Below are positions 27,566 to 35,433 of a stretch of DNA of 64,000 nt, in pieces. A program made the position numbers and the translations under genes. Numbering within the stretch: the stretch's first letter is position 1; each line of letters opens with the position of its first letter. The DNA comes from Planctomycetota bacterium (GTDB lineage Bacteria > Planctomycetota > GCA-002687715), in NCBI GenBank assembly GCA_009691765.1, contig SIAO01000001.1, positions 266,383 through 330,382 on the forward strand, written 5' to 3'. Below the pieces are notes generated by a model. That model saw only the letters and a list, made by a program, of their open reading frames with translations, was not told where the DNA came from and ran no database searches.

Positions 27566-28846
27566 ATGGGTTGGGACGAAGGCACAACACAGACCGAGAC
27601 TGGACGCAGCAGCACACGCCGCACCATCGCTCTCGGCGGACGTGTTCCTGTGGCGATGGTTGCGGCCTGTCCCTTTCCGGCCAACCGCGGCACTCCAATC
27701 CGAATTCGGCAAATGGGCGAAGCCCTCGACGCTGCTGGCTATGACGTGCATGTCATCACCTACCACCTCGGGACAGAACTCTCCATCCCCGGAATGACGA
27801 TCCACCGCACGCGTGCTCAGTCTAGATACACCGAACTCGCTGCTGGACCCACTTGGACAAAACTCGCGATCCTCGATCCGCTGTTAGTGCTTCGCATCGG
27901 ACAAGTCGTTCGACGCCACGGCATCCGAGTCGTTCATGCGCATCACTTTGAAGGCGCGTTGTGTGCGCTCGCGGCTCGGTCTCTCGTGGGCGGTTTCAAA
28001 GTGCTCTATGACGCGCACACCACGCTCAGCGACGAACTCCACACGTACCGCAACTTTCGTGGACCACGCTTCCTCAAAAAAATCGCCACCGAAATGCTCG
28101 ATTCCGGCTTACCTCGCTGGTGCGACCATGTTGTGACGGTCTCAGAACGTTTGCGCAGTGCTCTGTTGGACCGCGGCATTCCAGACGAGCGGATCAGCGT
28201 GATCCCCATGGCCATCAACCGTGAGGAGTTCAACACCATCGACATTCGCGAAGCGAAACAACGCATCGGTTACGCAGACGTGCCGTTGGTGGTCTATGCA
28301 GGCAACCTCTCTGCATTTCAGGGCGTGGACCATCTGCTCCGTGCTTTCCGCAGCGTGGCAGCTTCGCTACCCCAAACACGACTCCTCATCGTGGGCCGCC
28401 CAGTGGACGTTTACCGCAACATGGTGCGCGATCTCGGACTCGACCCCTATGTCGTTTTCGTTGGCGAGCGCCCCTTCTCAGAGGTCCGCCTTCACATCGC
28501 TGCTGCTGATGTGGTGGTGTTGCCACGCGACAACTGCATTGGATTCCCACTGAAGCTCCTGAACTACATGGCCGCGGGAAAGCCCATTGTGGCTTTCCAT
28601 GGTGGCGCCGGCGAAGTGCTGACGCATTTGCGTAACGCCTACGTCGTTCCCGACGATCATGAAGAGGCCTTCGCTGCCGGCATCATGACCTGCTTGCAAC
28701 ATCCGTCACTGCCGCAACGACTCGCCGCGAGTGCGCGCCTAGACGCGCAACGCTACGGCGCACGCGCGATGGTCGATCGCGTACATTCGCTCTATCGGAA
28801 AGTCCTGCTTCCAGGCCCTGCTCCCTCGGGAGCTTTGGTGCGATGA
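27566..28846 (+). CDS. Glycosyltransferase family 4
   Basis: A 426-residue GT-B enzyme. The N-terminal acceptor domain begins near residue 28 (VAMVAACPFPANRGTPIRIRQM), with VHAHHFEGALCA; the donor domain starts near VVYAGNLSAFQGVDHLLRAF and includes LPRDNCIGFPLKLLNYMAAG, which occupies the place of the EX7E donor-binding motif. Asn-Cys at that point replaces the usual first Glu. The ATG at 27566 gives a 25-residue polar leader, so the true start may be further inside. Translationally coupled (4-bp overlap) to a GT2 gene. Confidence 0.87.
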   Translation: MGWDEGTTQTETGRSSTRRTIALGGRVPVAMVAACPFPANRGTPIRIRQMGEALDAAGYDVHVITYHLGTELSIPGMTIHRTRAQSRYTELAAGPTWTKLAILDPLLVLRIGQVVRRHGIRVVHAHHFEGALCALAARSLVGGFKVLYDAHTTLSDELHTYRNFRGPRFLKKIATEMLDSGLPRWCDHVVTVSERLRSALLDRGIPDERISVIPMAINREEFNTIDIREAKQRIGYADVPLVVYAGNLSAFQGVDHLLRAFRSVAASLPQTRLLIVGRPVDVYRNMVRDLGLDPYVVFVGERPFSEVRLHIAAADVVVLPRDNCIGFPLKLLNYMAAGKPIVAFHGGAGEVLTHLRNAYVVPDDHEEAFAAGIMTCLQHPSLPQRLAASARLDAQRYGARAMVDRVHSLYRKVLLPGPAPSGALVR

Positions 28847-29907
28847 CGCCGCGCGTCTCCGTCGTAGTGACTAACTTCGACGGTGAGCAGTATTTGCCGC
28901 GCATGCGCGACGCCCTGCGCGCGCTCGAGTTTCCATTCCATGAGATCCTCGTTTCTGATGATGCCTCTCGCGATGGCAGCCGCTTGTTTGTGCGCCATCA
29001 CTGGCCTGAAGCGCGCTTGCTCTGCGGCAATAAGAATGGTGGGCCCACCGTAGCCCGTAATCGCGGGTTGCGCGCCGCCAGCGGCGAATTTGTATTGCTT
29101 CTGGATAATGACGGGCTGCCACAACGAGGTTGCATGGAGCCCATGCTGGCGGCCTTTGCGGAGGACACCTCCGTTGTCGGTGTCATGCCAAGGATCGTGT
29201 TGGACAGCGAACCTGCTTTGGTTCACTGCGATGGTGCGTTCACCCATTTCAGTGGACAAATGGCGCTGGTCACAGGACACGTGCCGCTCGCGGCCGCGCC
29301 CGTGCAAGCCCAAGCCATCAGCAGTCTCATGGGGACGGCCATGCTGCTACGTCGTGAAGCTGCGCTGCGCATCGGTGGCTTTGAGCCCGCGTATTTTTTC
29401 TACTACGAAGATCACGATTTCGGAACACGCTTACGACTCGTGTGCGGCACATTGCGCTCGGCACCGCAAGCGCACATTCGCCACCTCGGAGGCACTCGCA
29501 ATCTGAGCTTTCGCAGCGGCGCCGCCTATCCCGCGCGCCGAGCGTTTCTCACGGCACGCAATCGCCAGTTGTTCACCCTACGAACGCTCAGTGGACGCTC
29601 GCTCGCGCTGCTATCGCCTCTGCTCGTACTGCATGAGCTGGCACAAGCGGCTTACTCCTGTTCTGCCTTGCGGTTCAGTCTTTACGCAGAAGCCTGCATC
29701 GCGAATGCGCGGCGCACTGGCGGCATCTTGCGCGAGCGCGCTCACATTCAAGAACAGCGAACGGTGGGCGACACAGCGATCCTTGGCGACGGCCCGCTTC
29801 CGCTTCATCCAGGCACCGTAGAAAACCCGACAGCACGCGTCATGCTCGATGCGCTCAGCCGCTGGCTAAGCCGCCTCTACCAAATCGCGCGACCACATCT
29901 GCGTTAA
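28843..29907 (+). CDS. Glycosyltransferase family 2
   Basis: A 354-residue GT-A enzyme: VSVVVTNFDGEQYLPRMRDA, ILVSDDASRDGSR, TVARNRGLRAASGEFVLLLD with the metal-binding DNDG, and IGGFEPAYFFYYEDHDFGTR. The sequence layout (YYEDxDFGxR) is that of rhamnosyltransferase-like GT2 proteins. A hydrophobic stretch near 255-280 may contact the membrane. Starts in overlap with the GT4 gene, so the two probably act on the same glycan. Ends in a 53-bp convergent overlap with the small hypothetical gene. Confidence 0.88.
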   Translation: MTPRVSVVVTNFDGEQYLPRMRDALRALEFPFHEILVSDDASRDGSRLFVRHHWPEARLLCGNKNGGPTVARNRGLRAASGEFVLLLDNDGLPQRGCMEPMLAAFAEDTSVVGVMPRIVLDSEPALVHCDGAFTHFSGQMALVTGHVPLAAAPVQAQAISSLMGTAMLLRREAALRIGGFEPAYFFYYEDHDFGTRLRLVCGTLRSAPQAHIRHLGGTRNLSFRSGAAYPARRAFLTARNRQLFTLRTLSGRSLALLSPLLVLHELAQAAYSCSALRFSLYAEACIANARRTGGILRERAHIQEQRTVGDTAILGDGPLPLHPGTVENPTARVMLDALSRWLSRLYQIARPHLR

Positions 29908-30421
29908 CTCGGCGGGCCCACCGCCATGAACCGGACAGCGCAGCGCGATCATGCAACGTGGCCGGATCTTCTCCCGCCAGCGCAGCGCAGAGCCAACCCG
30001 TCCCTGGGAACCCGTAACTTCCAAAGCGAATGGCCGCCCTCGTGCCTCCGCGCTGCCACAGCGCCGGTGGCCTGCAGGCGGCAAGCACCGCTTCAACACG
30101 ATCGGTGCCCGTCACACCACAGCATTGAATGTGAATGCGCTGCCCTACCTCGAGGACTGGCCAAGCTCGCGGCCATGGGTGTACCCCCGCCCGCACGCGG
30201 AGCTCGTGCAAGCCAAGCGAGGTTCGCAAAGCCACCCACAGCACCTCGTGCTCCAAAGGACTGAGCAGAATCAAGGATGGCTGCGAACTCAGCACTCGAT
30301 GCCTCGGGCTGCCGATGATGGGGCTAGGCAGGCCAGCAGCCCGTGGGGGCGCTCCGCAAGTCGGCTTCGGCAACTCGCTTGTGCATAGCTGCCAAGCCAC
30401 CAAACCAAACAGCAAGACCAT
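29855..30421 (-). CDS. Hypothetical small exported or membrane-anchored protein
   Basis: A 188-residue frame starting MVLLFGLVAWQLC, a short hydrophobic N-terminus suggesting a signal or anchor. A longer frame upstream would start inside tRNA-Arg and is not credible. The body is rich in Arg, Ala, Gly, Pro and Trp, with PLEHEVLWVALRTSLGLHEL and VLEVGQRIHIQCCGVTG reading like a small beta domain. It overlaps the GT2 gene end by 53 bp. Long plus-strand frames also exist here, so the call is tentative. Confidence 0.42.
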   Translation of the reverse strand: MVLLFGLVAWQLCTSELPKPTCGAPPRAAGLPSPIIGSPRHRVLSSQPSLILLSPLEHEVLWVALRTSLGLHELRVRAGVHPWPRAWPVLEVGQRIHIQCCGVTGTDRVEAVLAACRPPALWQRGGTRAAIRFGSYGFPGTGWLCAALAGEDPATLHDRAALSGSWRWARRVNADVVARFGRGGLASG

Positions 30422-30487
30422 CAAGCCGCAGATGTTCACGCTCCTAGGAGCGCGCCGGGCTTGCAGCGGCAACACAGAAACAGGAAA

Positions 30488-30561
30488 CACGCCAGGAGGG
30501 ACTCGAACCCCCGACCGCGGGATTAGAAATCCCGTGCTCTATCCAGCTGAGCTACTGGCGC
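30488..30561 (-). tRNA. tRNA-Arg (anticodon TCT)
   Basis: Minus-strand cloverleaf: acceptor GCGCCAG with CTGGCGT (one G-U), D-arm GCTCAGCTGGATAGAGC, anticodon stem CGGGA/TCCCG around TTTCTAA, T-arm GGGGGTTCGAGTCCCTC. Anticodon TCT reads AGA. No encoded CCA. Confidence 0.95.
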
Positions 30562-30654
30562 ACGGTTCAGAGGCCCCTGCCGCAGCAGCACTTTGGAGCT
30601 TGGCGCAATACGCCTTTCTCCTCGCACTGCTGGCGTGCAACACCCCCTGTCCGA

Positions 30655-30727
30655 CGCCCCCGTCGCGATTCGAACGCGAAATACCGGCTTCGGAGGCCAG
30701 TGGTTTATCCAATTAGCCTACGGGGGC
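30655..30727 (-). tRNA. tRNA-Arg (anticodon CCG)
   Basis: Minus-strand cloverleaf: acceptor GCCCCCG/CGGGGGC, anticodon stem CTGGC/GCCGG around loop CTCCGAA, T-arm CGCGTTCGAATCGCG. Anticodon CCG reads CGG. Lies upstream of and in the same direction as tRNA-Arg(TCT), 93 bp apart. No encoded CCA. Confidence 0.95.
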
Positions 30728-30827
30728 AGGTGGCTGCGAGTGTAGTGGTCCGAACCAGAGCATCAAGCGAACTTGCACTGATTCTTGAAGCTCGACGGGC
30801 GTGCTGATACCGTCTCGACCTCCCGAC

Positions 30828-30902
30828 GGAGGGTGTAGCTCAGACGGTTAGAGCGCAAGATTGTGGCTCTTGAGGTCGGGGGTTCGATTCCCCTCACCCT
30901 CC
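30828..30902 (+). tRNA. tRNA-His (anticodon GTG)
   Basis: Acceptor GAGGGTG/CACCCTC with the extra G at -1 (30828) opposite C73, a tRNA-His identity mark. Anticodon stem CAAGA/TCTTG around loop TTGTGGC; T-arm GGGGGTTCGATTCCCCT. Confidence 0.96.
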
Positions 30903-30949
30903 CAAATGTCGGGGCTGCGGATGCAGCATTCGCAACTCCGAAGAAGTTC

Positions 30950-31022
30950 GTCCGCGTAGCTCAGTTGGTAGAGCAGGTGATTCTTAATCACCGGGTCCCA
31001 GGTTCAAATCCTGGCGCGGGCA
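30950..31022 (+). tRNA. tRNA-Lys (anticodon CTT)
   Basis: Acceptor GTCCGCG/CGCGGGC (one U-G pair), D-arm GCTCAGTTGGTAGAGC, anticodon stem GGTGA/TCACC around TTCTTAA, T-arm CCAGGTTCAAATCCTGG, discriminator A. Reads AAG. Lies 47 bp after tRNA-His, probably in one transcript. Confidence 0.96.
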
Positions 31023-31024
31023 AG

Positions 31025-31062
31025 GGCCTCATCATCGCAAGATGGTGAGGCCTGCTTGTTTT
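31025..31062 (+). terminator. Intrinsic terminator of the tRNA-His/tRNA-Lys transcript
   Basis: A 12-bp stem, GGCCTCATCATC (31025-31036) with GATGGTGAGGCC (31041-31052), one U-G pair and a GCAA tetraloop, followed by tgcttgtttt. It begins three bases after tRNA-Lys. Confidence 0.88.
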
Positions 31063-31196
31063 CAGTCAGCACGCGTCGCTGCTTCAAGGCTCCACTCGCG
31101 ACTAGCGACATAGCCATCTTCCTGTGAGCCCAGAAAAATAGGGGTTTTCTCGGCGCCCCCCTTGCGAATCGGCTGAAATACGCTGAGAATCCCAAC

Positions 31197-31215
31197 GCTG
31201 GGCGGGAAACCCAGC
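31197..31215 (+). promoter_or_regulatory. Hairpin in the HU leader
   Basis: GCTGGG and CCCAGC pair around cgggaaa, 34 bases before the HU start codon. It could affect HU translation or mRNA stability. A purine-rich ribosome-binding site (aaagagga) lies between it and the ATG. Confidence 0.35.
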
Positions 31216-31248
31216 ACTTTCCCTAGTAAAAACTGAAAGAGGAATCAC

Positions 31249-31566
31249 ATGGCGAAGACTGAAAAGAAGAGCAAGGGCCCGACAAAGGGCGAGGTTCTGA
31301 GCACCATCGCAGAGAAGACGCAACTCAACCGCAAGCAAGTGAAAGCGGTGATGGACGAACTCACCACGATCATCGGCAAGTCGCTGAAGAAGCCGGGTCT
31401 GATCAGCGTGAACGGTCTCATGAAGATCAAGGTTGTGCGCAAGCCCGCCACGAAGGCGCGCGAGGGTGTGAACCCCTTCACCGGCCAAAAGATGATGTTT
31501 AAGGCGAAGCCCGCCCGCAACATCGTCAAGGTTGCCGCGATGAAGGCACTTAAGATGATGGCCTGA
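31249..31566 (+). CDS. hup: HU/IHF-family DNA-binding protein
   Basis: A 105-residue histone-like protein. After a 13-residue basic tail (MAKTEKKSKGPTK) comes the helical dimer part (EVLSTIAEKTQLNRKQVKAVMDEL, shown here in parts) and the beta-arm region NPFTGQKMMFKAKPARNIVK, which corresponds to the DNA-intercalating arm; the usual RNPRTGE motif appears as KPATKAREGVNPFTG. Many planctomycete HU proteins share the extended Lys-rich N-terminus. It would bend and compact DNA. Single gene with its own terminator. Confidence 0.93.
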   Translation: MAKTEKKSKGPTKGEVLSTIAEKTQLNRKQVKAVMDELTTIIGKSLKKPGLISVNGLMKIKVVRKPATKAREGVNPFTGQKMMFKAKPARNIVKVAAMKALKMMA

Positions 31567-31592
31567 TCCGAAAACGGATCGTGCTGCATGAG

Positions 31593-31621
31593 CCCCTCGG
31601 CGAGAAGCCGGGGGGTTTTTT
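31593..31621 (+). terminator. Intrinsic terminator of the HU gene
   Basis: CCCCTCGGC (31593-31601) pairs with GCCGGGGGG (31607-31615, one U-G pair), loop gagaa, followed by six T (31616-31621). Confidence 0.9.
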
Positions 31622-31646
31622 GTTTGTGAGATACTTCAACGCGTGC

Positions 31647-31728
31647 GCGAGTGTGGCGGAATTGGCAGACGCACCAGACTTAGGATCTGGCGGGGCAACC
31701 TGTGGGGGTTCAAGTCCCCCCACTCGCA
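31647..31728 (+). tRNA. tRNA-Leu (anticodon TAG)
   Basis: Class II tRNA: acceptor GCGAGTG/CACTCGC with discriminator A, anticodon stem CCAGA/TCTGG around CTTAGGA, long variable arm (cggggcaacctg), T-arm GGGGGTTCAAGTCCCCC. Anticodon TAG reads CUA. Its 3' end directly abuts the stop codon of the convergent anti-sigma gene. Confidence 0.96.
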
Positions 31729-32904
31729 TCAACTCTTCAACGCGTTACGCACTAAGCGCTTCAACTCAGCATCAACACCGGCCATCTCAACATGCTCGAG
31801 GATCGCGCGAGCCGGCTGTGTGTCGATGCGGCCCAACATTTCGACGAGAGCTTCACGCGTTTCCGTGTCGGTATCGGCTGCAACCAAGACGCCCACAAGA
31901 AAGCTGTCGCTGCGTGCTATCGGAGCCAACATCACTCGTGCGAGCACTTCAGTGCGCGTGCGTTGATCGAGACCGGGCGCGCGATGCATGCGCTTGAGGA
32001 ACTCGAGCGGCGCACCGTAGTCGCCGTGGCGCACCAGCGCACCAGCCGCAGCTATTCGCATGCGTTGATCCGTGCTGCGCTGAAACACACCCAACAAGGC
32101 ATCGCGCGATTCTGGATCGCGCTGCGATCCAAGAGCTTCAACAGCTTCGCGCGACACCTCGGGCGCTTGGTCTTTCAAGAAAGGCAAAATGCGTCTCGTG
32201 GCCTGCGGGAGTTTCAACATGCGGCACAAACGCAAGCCGGCAACGCGCCGCGCAGCATCGTCTTTGGCCCCTAACAGATGTCTTTCGATGGGCGCCACGC
32301 TTGCACTTTCACGCCCAGTGAGTGCACTCGCAGCAGCTCGCGCTGAACGCCACTGACTGCCTGTACTCTGCTCTTCGCTCTGCAATTCATAGCCCACAGC
32401 CTGAACCAACACATCAGGATCCATGCTCTCCGCGGAGGCTTGGCCTCCCCCACGCGCTTGCAATCTCAAGCTGGCATTCTCCGCCAGAAGTCGCCCCACC
32501 TCTGCTTCAAGATCCTGGCGCGAGGCATCATCAAAGCTGCCCACGCCCACTTCTTGCATGGCCGTCTCGGCAGTTTCCGTGGAAGACGCGTCAACCGAAA
32601 TGATGGGATCGTTCTGTGTCGGTTGCACCAGCAGCAGCGTCAGCACCACAGCAGCTGCGGCAGCAGTGCCAGACATGAACGCGGCTTTCCACCACGAGAA
32701 GGCAATAGGACGCGCCGCAGCAAATGCGCGCGACAAATCTTGCTCCAACATCGCCTCAGCATCCATCCACTCTTGGCACTCTGCGCAATCCGTGAGATGC
32801 ACGCTGTGCAAGGTGCTCTGCGCATCGTCCAACGCCCCATCGAGGAATGCTGAAAGTTGTTGGCGAGCTTCAGCGCAGGCTTTGTTATGGGGTGCGTTGT
32901 TCAT
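31729..32904 (-). CDS. Membrane anti-sigma factor with extracytoplasmic HEAT-like repeats
   Basis: A 391-residue protein. Residues 1-50 form a zf-HC2-type anti-sigma domain: Cys 10, then HLTDCAECQEW with His 36, Cys 40 and Cys 43. One membrane helix spans about 73-93 (AAFMSGTAAAAAVVLTLLLV). Outside the membrane there is a short coiled coil (DLEAEVGRLLAENASLRLQA) and then HEAT-like helical repeats from about 205 to the end (VAGLRLCRMLKLPQATRRIL, APEVSREAVEALGSQRDPES). Start at 32904 because ATGA overlaps the sigma-factor stop. It should hold the ECF sigma factor inactive until the outer domain receives a signal. Last gene of the long minus-strand run. Confidence 0.85.
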   Translation of the reverse strand: MNNAPHNKACAEARQQLSAFLDGALDDAQSTLHSVHLTDCAECQEWMDAEAMLEQDLSRAFAAARPIAFSWWKAAFMSGTAAAAAVVLTLLLVQPTQNDPIISVDASSTETAETAMQEVGVGSFDDASRQDLEAEVGRLLAENASLRLQARGGGQASAESMDPDVLVQAVGYELQSEEQSTGSQWRSARAAASALTGRESASVAPIERHLLGAKDDAARRVAGLRLCRMLKLPQATRRILPFLKDQAPEVSREAVEALGSQRDPESRDALLGVFQRSTDQRMRIAAAGALVRHGDYGAPLEFLKRMHRAPGLDQRTRTEVLARVMLAPIARSDSFLVGVLVAADTDTETREALVEMLGRIDTQPARAILEHVEMAGVDAELKRLVRNALKS

Positions 32905-33455
32905 GGTGTATTCAGCAGTTCCTTCAGCCGTTCTTTGGCACGGTGAATCACGATGGAAACCGAATTCGGCGAGGAATCCACGCGCAGAGCGATGTCGCGC
33001 ACGTCGAGATTCTCCGCGTAACGCAGCGCGAGGATTTCGCGCCAACGTGCAGGCAGCTTTGCGAGAGCAATTCCAAGTTGTTCCACATCTTCGCTCAGTA
33101 AAAGCCCATCAAGGCCCGTGCTTTGCCGTGCCTCCCGTTGCCGCGCCTGTTGCACGCCTTCTCGTTCGAGCAAGCGTTGCTCCAGCAAGCGGCGCCTCCT
33201 TGCCGTAATGGCGAGGTTCACTCCGATCCTGAAGAACCAAGTTGAGAAGCGGTACTGCTCTCGATAAAGGTGCAGCTTGCGCCACGCCCGAAGGATCGCT
33301 TCTTGGACGATGTCACGGGCAGCATCTCTGTCGAGGACAAGAGGCCGCACGATGTTTTCCAAGGGACGCTCGTAACGCTGCAACAGCGTTGCGAATGCCA
33401 TCTGATCGTTCTGACGTGCCCGCGCAAGGAGGACACTTTCATCGGTAGTGGTCAC
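32901..33455 (-). CDS. ECF-type RNA polymerase sigma factor
   Basis: A 184-residue ECF sigma factor. Region 2 contains RYERPLENIVRPLVLDRDAA, DIVQEAILRAWRKLHLYR and FSTWFFRIGVNLA; region 4 contains LPARWREILALRYAENLDVR and the helix-turn-helix part VDSSPNSVSIVIHRAKERLK. I chose the GTG at 33455, because it overlaps the upstream stop by 4 bp like its neighbours; the frame is open for another 120 codons upstream but that part is antisense-like. Paired with the anti-sigma gene downstream. Likely controls its own operon and other genes. Confidence 0.9.
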   Translation of the reverse strand: MTTTDESVLLARARQNDQMAFATLLQRYERPLENIVRPLVLDRDAARDIVQEAILRAWRKLHLYREQYRFSTWFFRIGVNLAITARRRRLLEQRLLEREGVQQARQREARQSTGLDGLLLSEDVEQLGIALAKLPARWREILALRYAENLDVRDIALRVDSSPNSVSIVIHRAKERLKELLNTP

Positions 33456-34495
33456 GCGTTCGTCGATTCTACGGTTGGCGCCTGACCAGCTTTCACTTGC
33501 GGAGCCCCTGTCGCCTGCTGCCGCAGCATTTCCTGCAACTGCACTGCCAAAGCTGGCAGAACGGGACGAGCCGAAAAACCGAGCTCGTTGCGCGCCTTGG
33601 CGCTGGAATAGGCCCAGTCTTCGCGAAATGCCGCCAACCCTGCCCGCGTAGATACAGGCCGCTGTGCCCGAAGTCTCGCCCACCCTTCCGAGGCCATGAG
33701 TGCCCCGTGGAGCAACCAAGCTGGAAACAACGGTGGCATGTGTCCTGCCCCAAACTCGCGCCGCAAGACTGCGTAAACATCCGCGACGGAGACGTTGTCG
33801 CCCGCGAGGATCCATTCCCCGTCGCCGGAGCGCAGAGTCGCTTCGGCAATGCCACGAGCAACATCATCAACATGGGCAAGACAGAAGCGCTGCTGCCCTA
33901 CGCTCGGTAGCGCAGCGAATCGTCTCGCCAACAGATGGCCGGCAAAGCGCCCCATCCAATTTCCCTCGCTGGCTGCACCACTACCGATGAGCGCTGCTGG
34001 ATAAAGAACCACAATTTCCATTCCTGCACCGCGAGCAGCGCGAACCAACTGAGTCGCTGCGCGCTTGGTGCTTTGGTATGGCATCGTGACACTGCGGCCG
34101 GCATCAAAATCTGCCTCAACAAAAACCGCGCCATCGCTCGGACCGAAAGCCATCACGCTGGAGACATAGACGAAGCGCTGCACACCGGCGCGCCGCGCTG
34201 CTGCAAGCATGTTCCTCGTACCGTCCACATTGCAACGCGTGAAATCCGCGACACTCCTCGCAAACTCGCTCGCCAGCCCAGCAGCGTGCACCACAGTGTT
34301 GCATCCCTGCAAACTGGTTTCCAACGCCGGCATGTCATCCAGAGCAGCACACACCACTTCGTGATTGCCTGCAACAAGCGCGGTTCGATGTTGCAACAAG
34401 CGCAGTCTGCAAGTTCGTGCATTGAGTGCGCGCACGACAGCACTGCCGAGAAAACCGGAGGCCCCACTCACAAAAATGCGCGGCAGAGCACTCAT
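33452..34495 (-). CDS. NAD(P)-dependent epimerase/dehydratase, extended SDR
   Basis: A 347-residue extended short-chain dehydrogenase. NAD(P)-binding loop VSGASGFLGSAVVRAL (about 8-23), VVHAAGLASEF, VDGTRNMLAAARRAGVQRFV, the catalytic Ser in YVSSVMAFG, and Tyr/Lys in MPYQSTKRAATQL. Such enzymes act on sugar nucleotides, sterols or isoprenoid intermediates. Because it sits between a UbiA prenyltransferase and a sigma factor, an isoprenoid or sugar modification is possible; the substrate cannot be told. Both ends overlap neighbours by 4 bp. Confidence 0.87.
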   Translation of the reverse strand: MSALPRIFVSGASGFLGSAVVRALNARTCRLRLLQHRTALVAGNHEVVCAALDDMPALETSLQGCNTVVHAAGLASEFARSVADFTRCNVDGTRNMLAAARRAGVQRFVYVSSVMAFGPSDGAVFVEADFDAGRSVTMPYQSTKRAATQLVRAARGAGMEIVVLYPAALIGSGAASEGNWMGRFAGHLLARRFAALPSVGQQRFCLAHVDDVARGIAEATLRSGDGEWILAGDNVSVADVYAVLRREFGAGHMPPLFPAWLLHGALMASEGWARLRAQRPVSTRAGLAAFREDWAYSSAKARNELGFSARPVLPALAVQLQEMLRQQATGAPQVKAGQAPTVESTNA

Positions 34496-35433
34496 GGACG
34501 AGCGTCCGCGGGCCACCAATACGCTGCAGCCGTCAGCACCTGCGCTGCCATCATCTGCAAGTACATCGCCCGCCACGCAGCGCGGGCAGCGACTTTATTG
34601 GTCATTCCACTGGCCATGCGCAGCAGCGCTCGTGCCGCAACAAATCCGAAAGCCATGAGAATGCCACCGACTAACGCCGCAGCGCTAGGCGCAATGCGCA
34701 GCAAGGGCGAACCATTCCACGTGAACCACGGCGCGAGCGCCAAGAGCAACCATGGCAAAACGAGAAATGGCGCCATCAGCCACGCCGCGCGCTTCGCACC
34801 GAAACGCAAGGGCAAACTACTAGCACCGCCTGCAGCATCACCTTCCATATCCTCGAAATCCTTGATGGCTGCCGCTCCGAGGATGAACACGAAGAAAATC
34901 GAACCGAGAACCCATGGTTCATGGTCGCTGTCGACGGGAGAGATCGCACCCCAGCCCGCCACCTTGAGCAGCAAGCCGCGCGGCAGTGCGATGACCAGTG
35001 GTGCAAGCCACCAAGAGTTTCGCCAACGAAACGGTGGGCCTGAATACATCCATGTGAGTAGCGCAGTGAAAGCCACAATCCAAAACACCGCGAGGGAGCC
35101 ATCCGGTTGCAGCAGCGCAGCCAGAACCAACGCCAAACCATAGAGCACAAACGCAAAGCCCAATGCGGCGCCGCGACCGATCTCACCGCGGGCTAAGGGG
35201 CGATCAGGCTTGTTCACGAGGTCGAGCTGCAGATCGAACACCTGATTGACGATGTTGCTCGCTGCATTCAAGAATGCTGCAAGCAAAGCCCCTGCGGTCA
35301 TGGACAAAAACAGCATCCAAGAGGACACGTCCGACACGCGCCCAGCACCGATCGCCGCGCAAGCGCCGGAAATCATGCCGATGGCAGGCGGCAGCAAAGT
35401 GAATGGCCGCATAAGGCGAAACCAGGGCATCAT
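34492..35433 (-). CDS. UbiA-family prenyltransferase
   Basis: A 313-residue polytopic membrane protein with about nine helices. The first Asp-rich motif is NQVFDLQLDLVNKPDRPLARG, close to the NDxxDxxxD core followed by NKPxRP; the second is KDFEDMEGDAAGG. Both bind Mg2+ and the prenyl diphosphate. The first Asp of the first motif is replaced by Gln (NQVFD), as tolerated in several UbiA subfamilies. It transfers a prenyl chain to an acceptor such as an aromatic ring, glycerol phosphate or sugar phosphate. Just upstream lie the DUF92 and prenol kinase genes, a likely source of its prenyl diphosphate. Confidence 0.9.
   Translation of the reverse strand: MMPWFRLMRPFTLLPPAIGMISGACAAIGAGRVSDVSSWMLFLSMTAGALLAAFLNAASNIVNQVFDLQLDLVNKPDRPLARGEIGRGAALGFAFVLYGLALVLAALLQPDGSLAVFWIVAFTALLTWMYSGPPFRWRNSWWLAPLVIALPRGLLLKVAGWGAISPVDSDHEPWVLGSIFFVFILGAAAIKDFEDMEGDAAGGASSLPLRFGAKRAAWLMAPFLVLPWLLLALAPWFTWNGSPLLRIAPSAAALVGGILMAFGFVAARALLRMASGMTNKVAARAAWRAMYLQMMAAQVLTAAAYWWPADARP

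Noticed and set aside
33456..33815. 120-codon N-terminal extension of the sigma factor
   Set aside because: It lies inside the SDR gene on the same strand in another frame; the GTG at 33455 gives the standard ECF length and the 4-bp overlap seen throughout the operon.
33935..35143. 402-codon plus-strand frame
   Set aside because: Antisense across the SDR and UbiA genes; no coherent domain.
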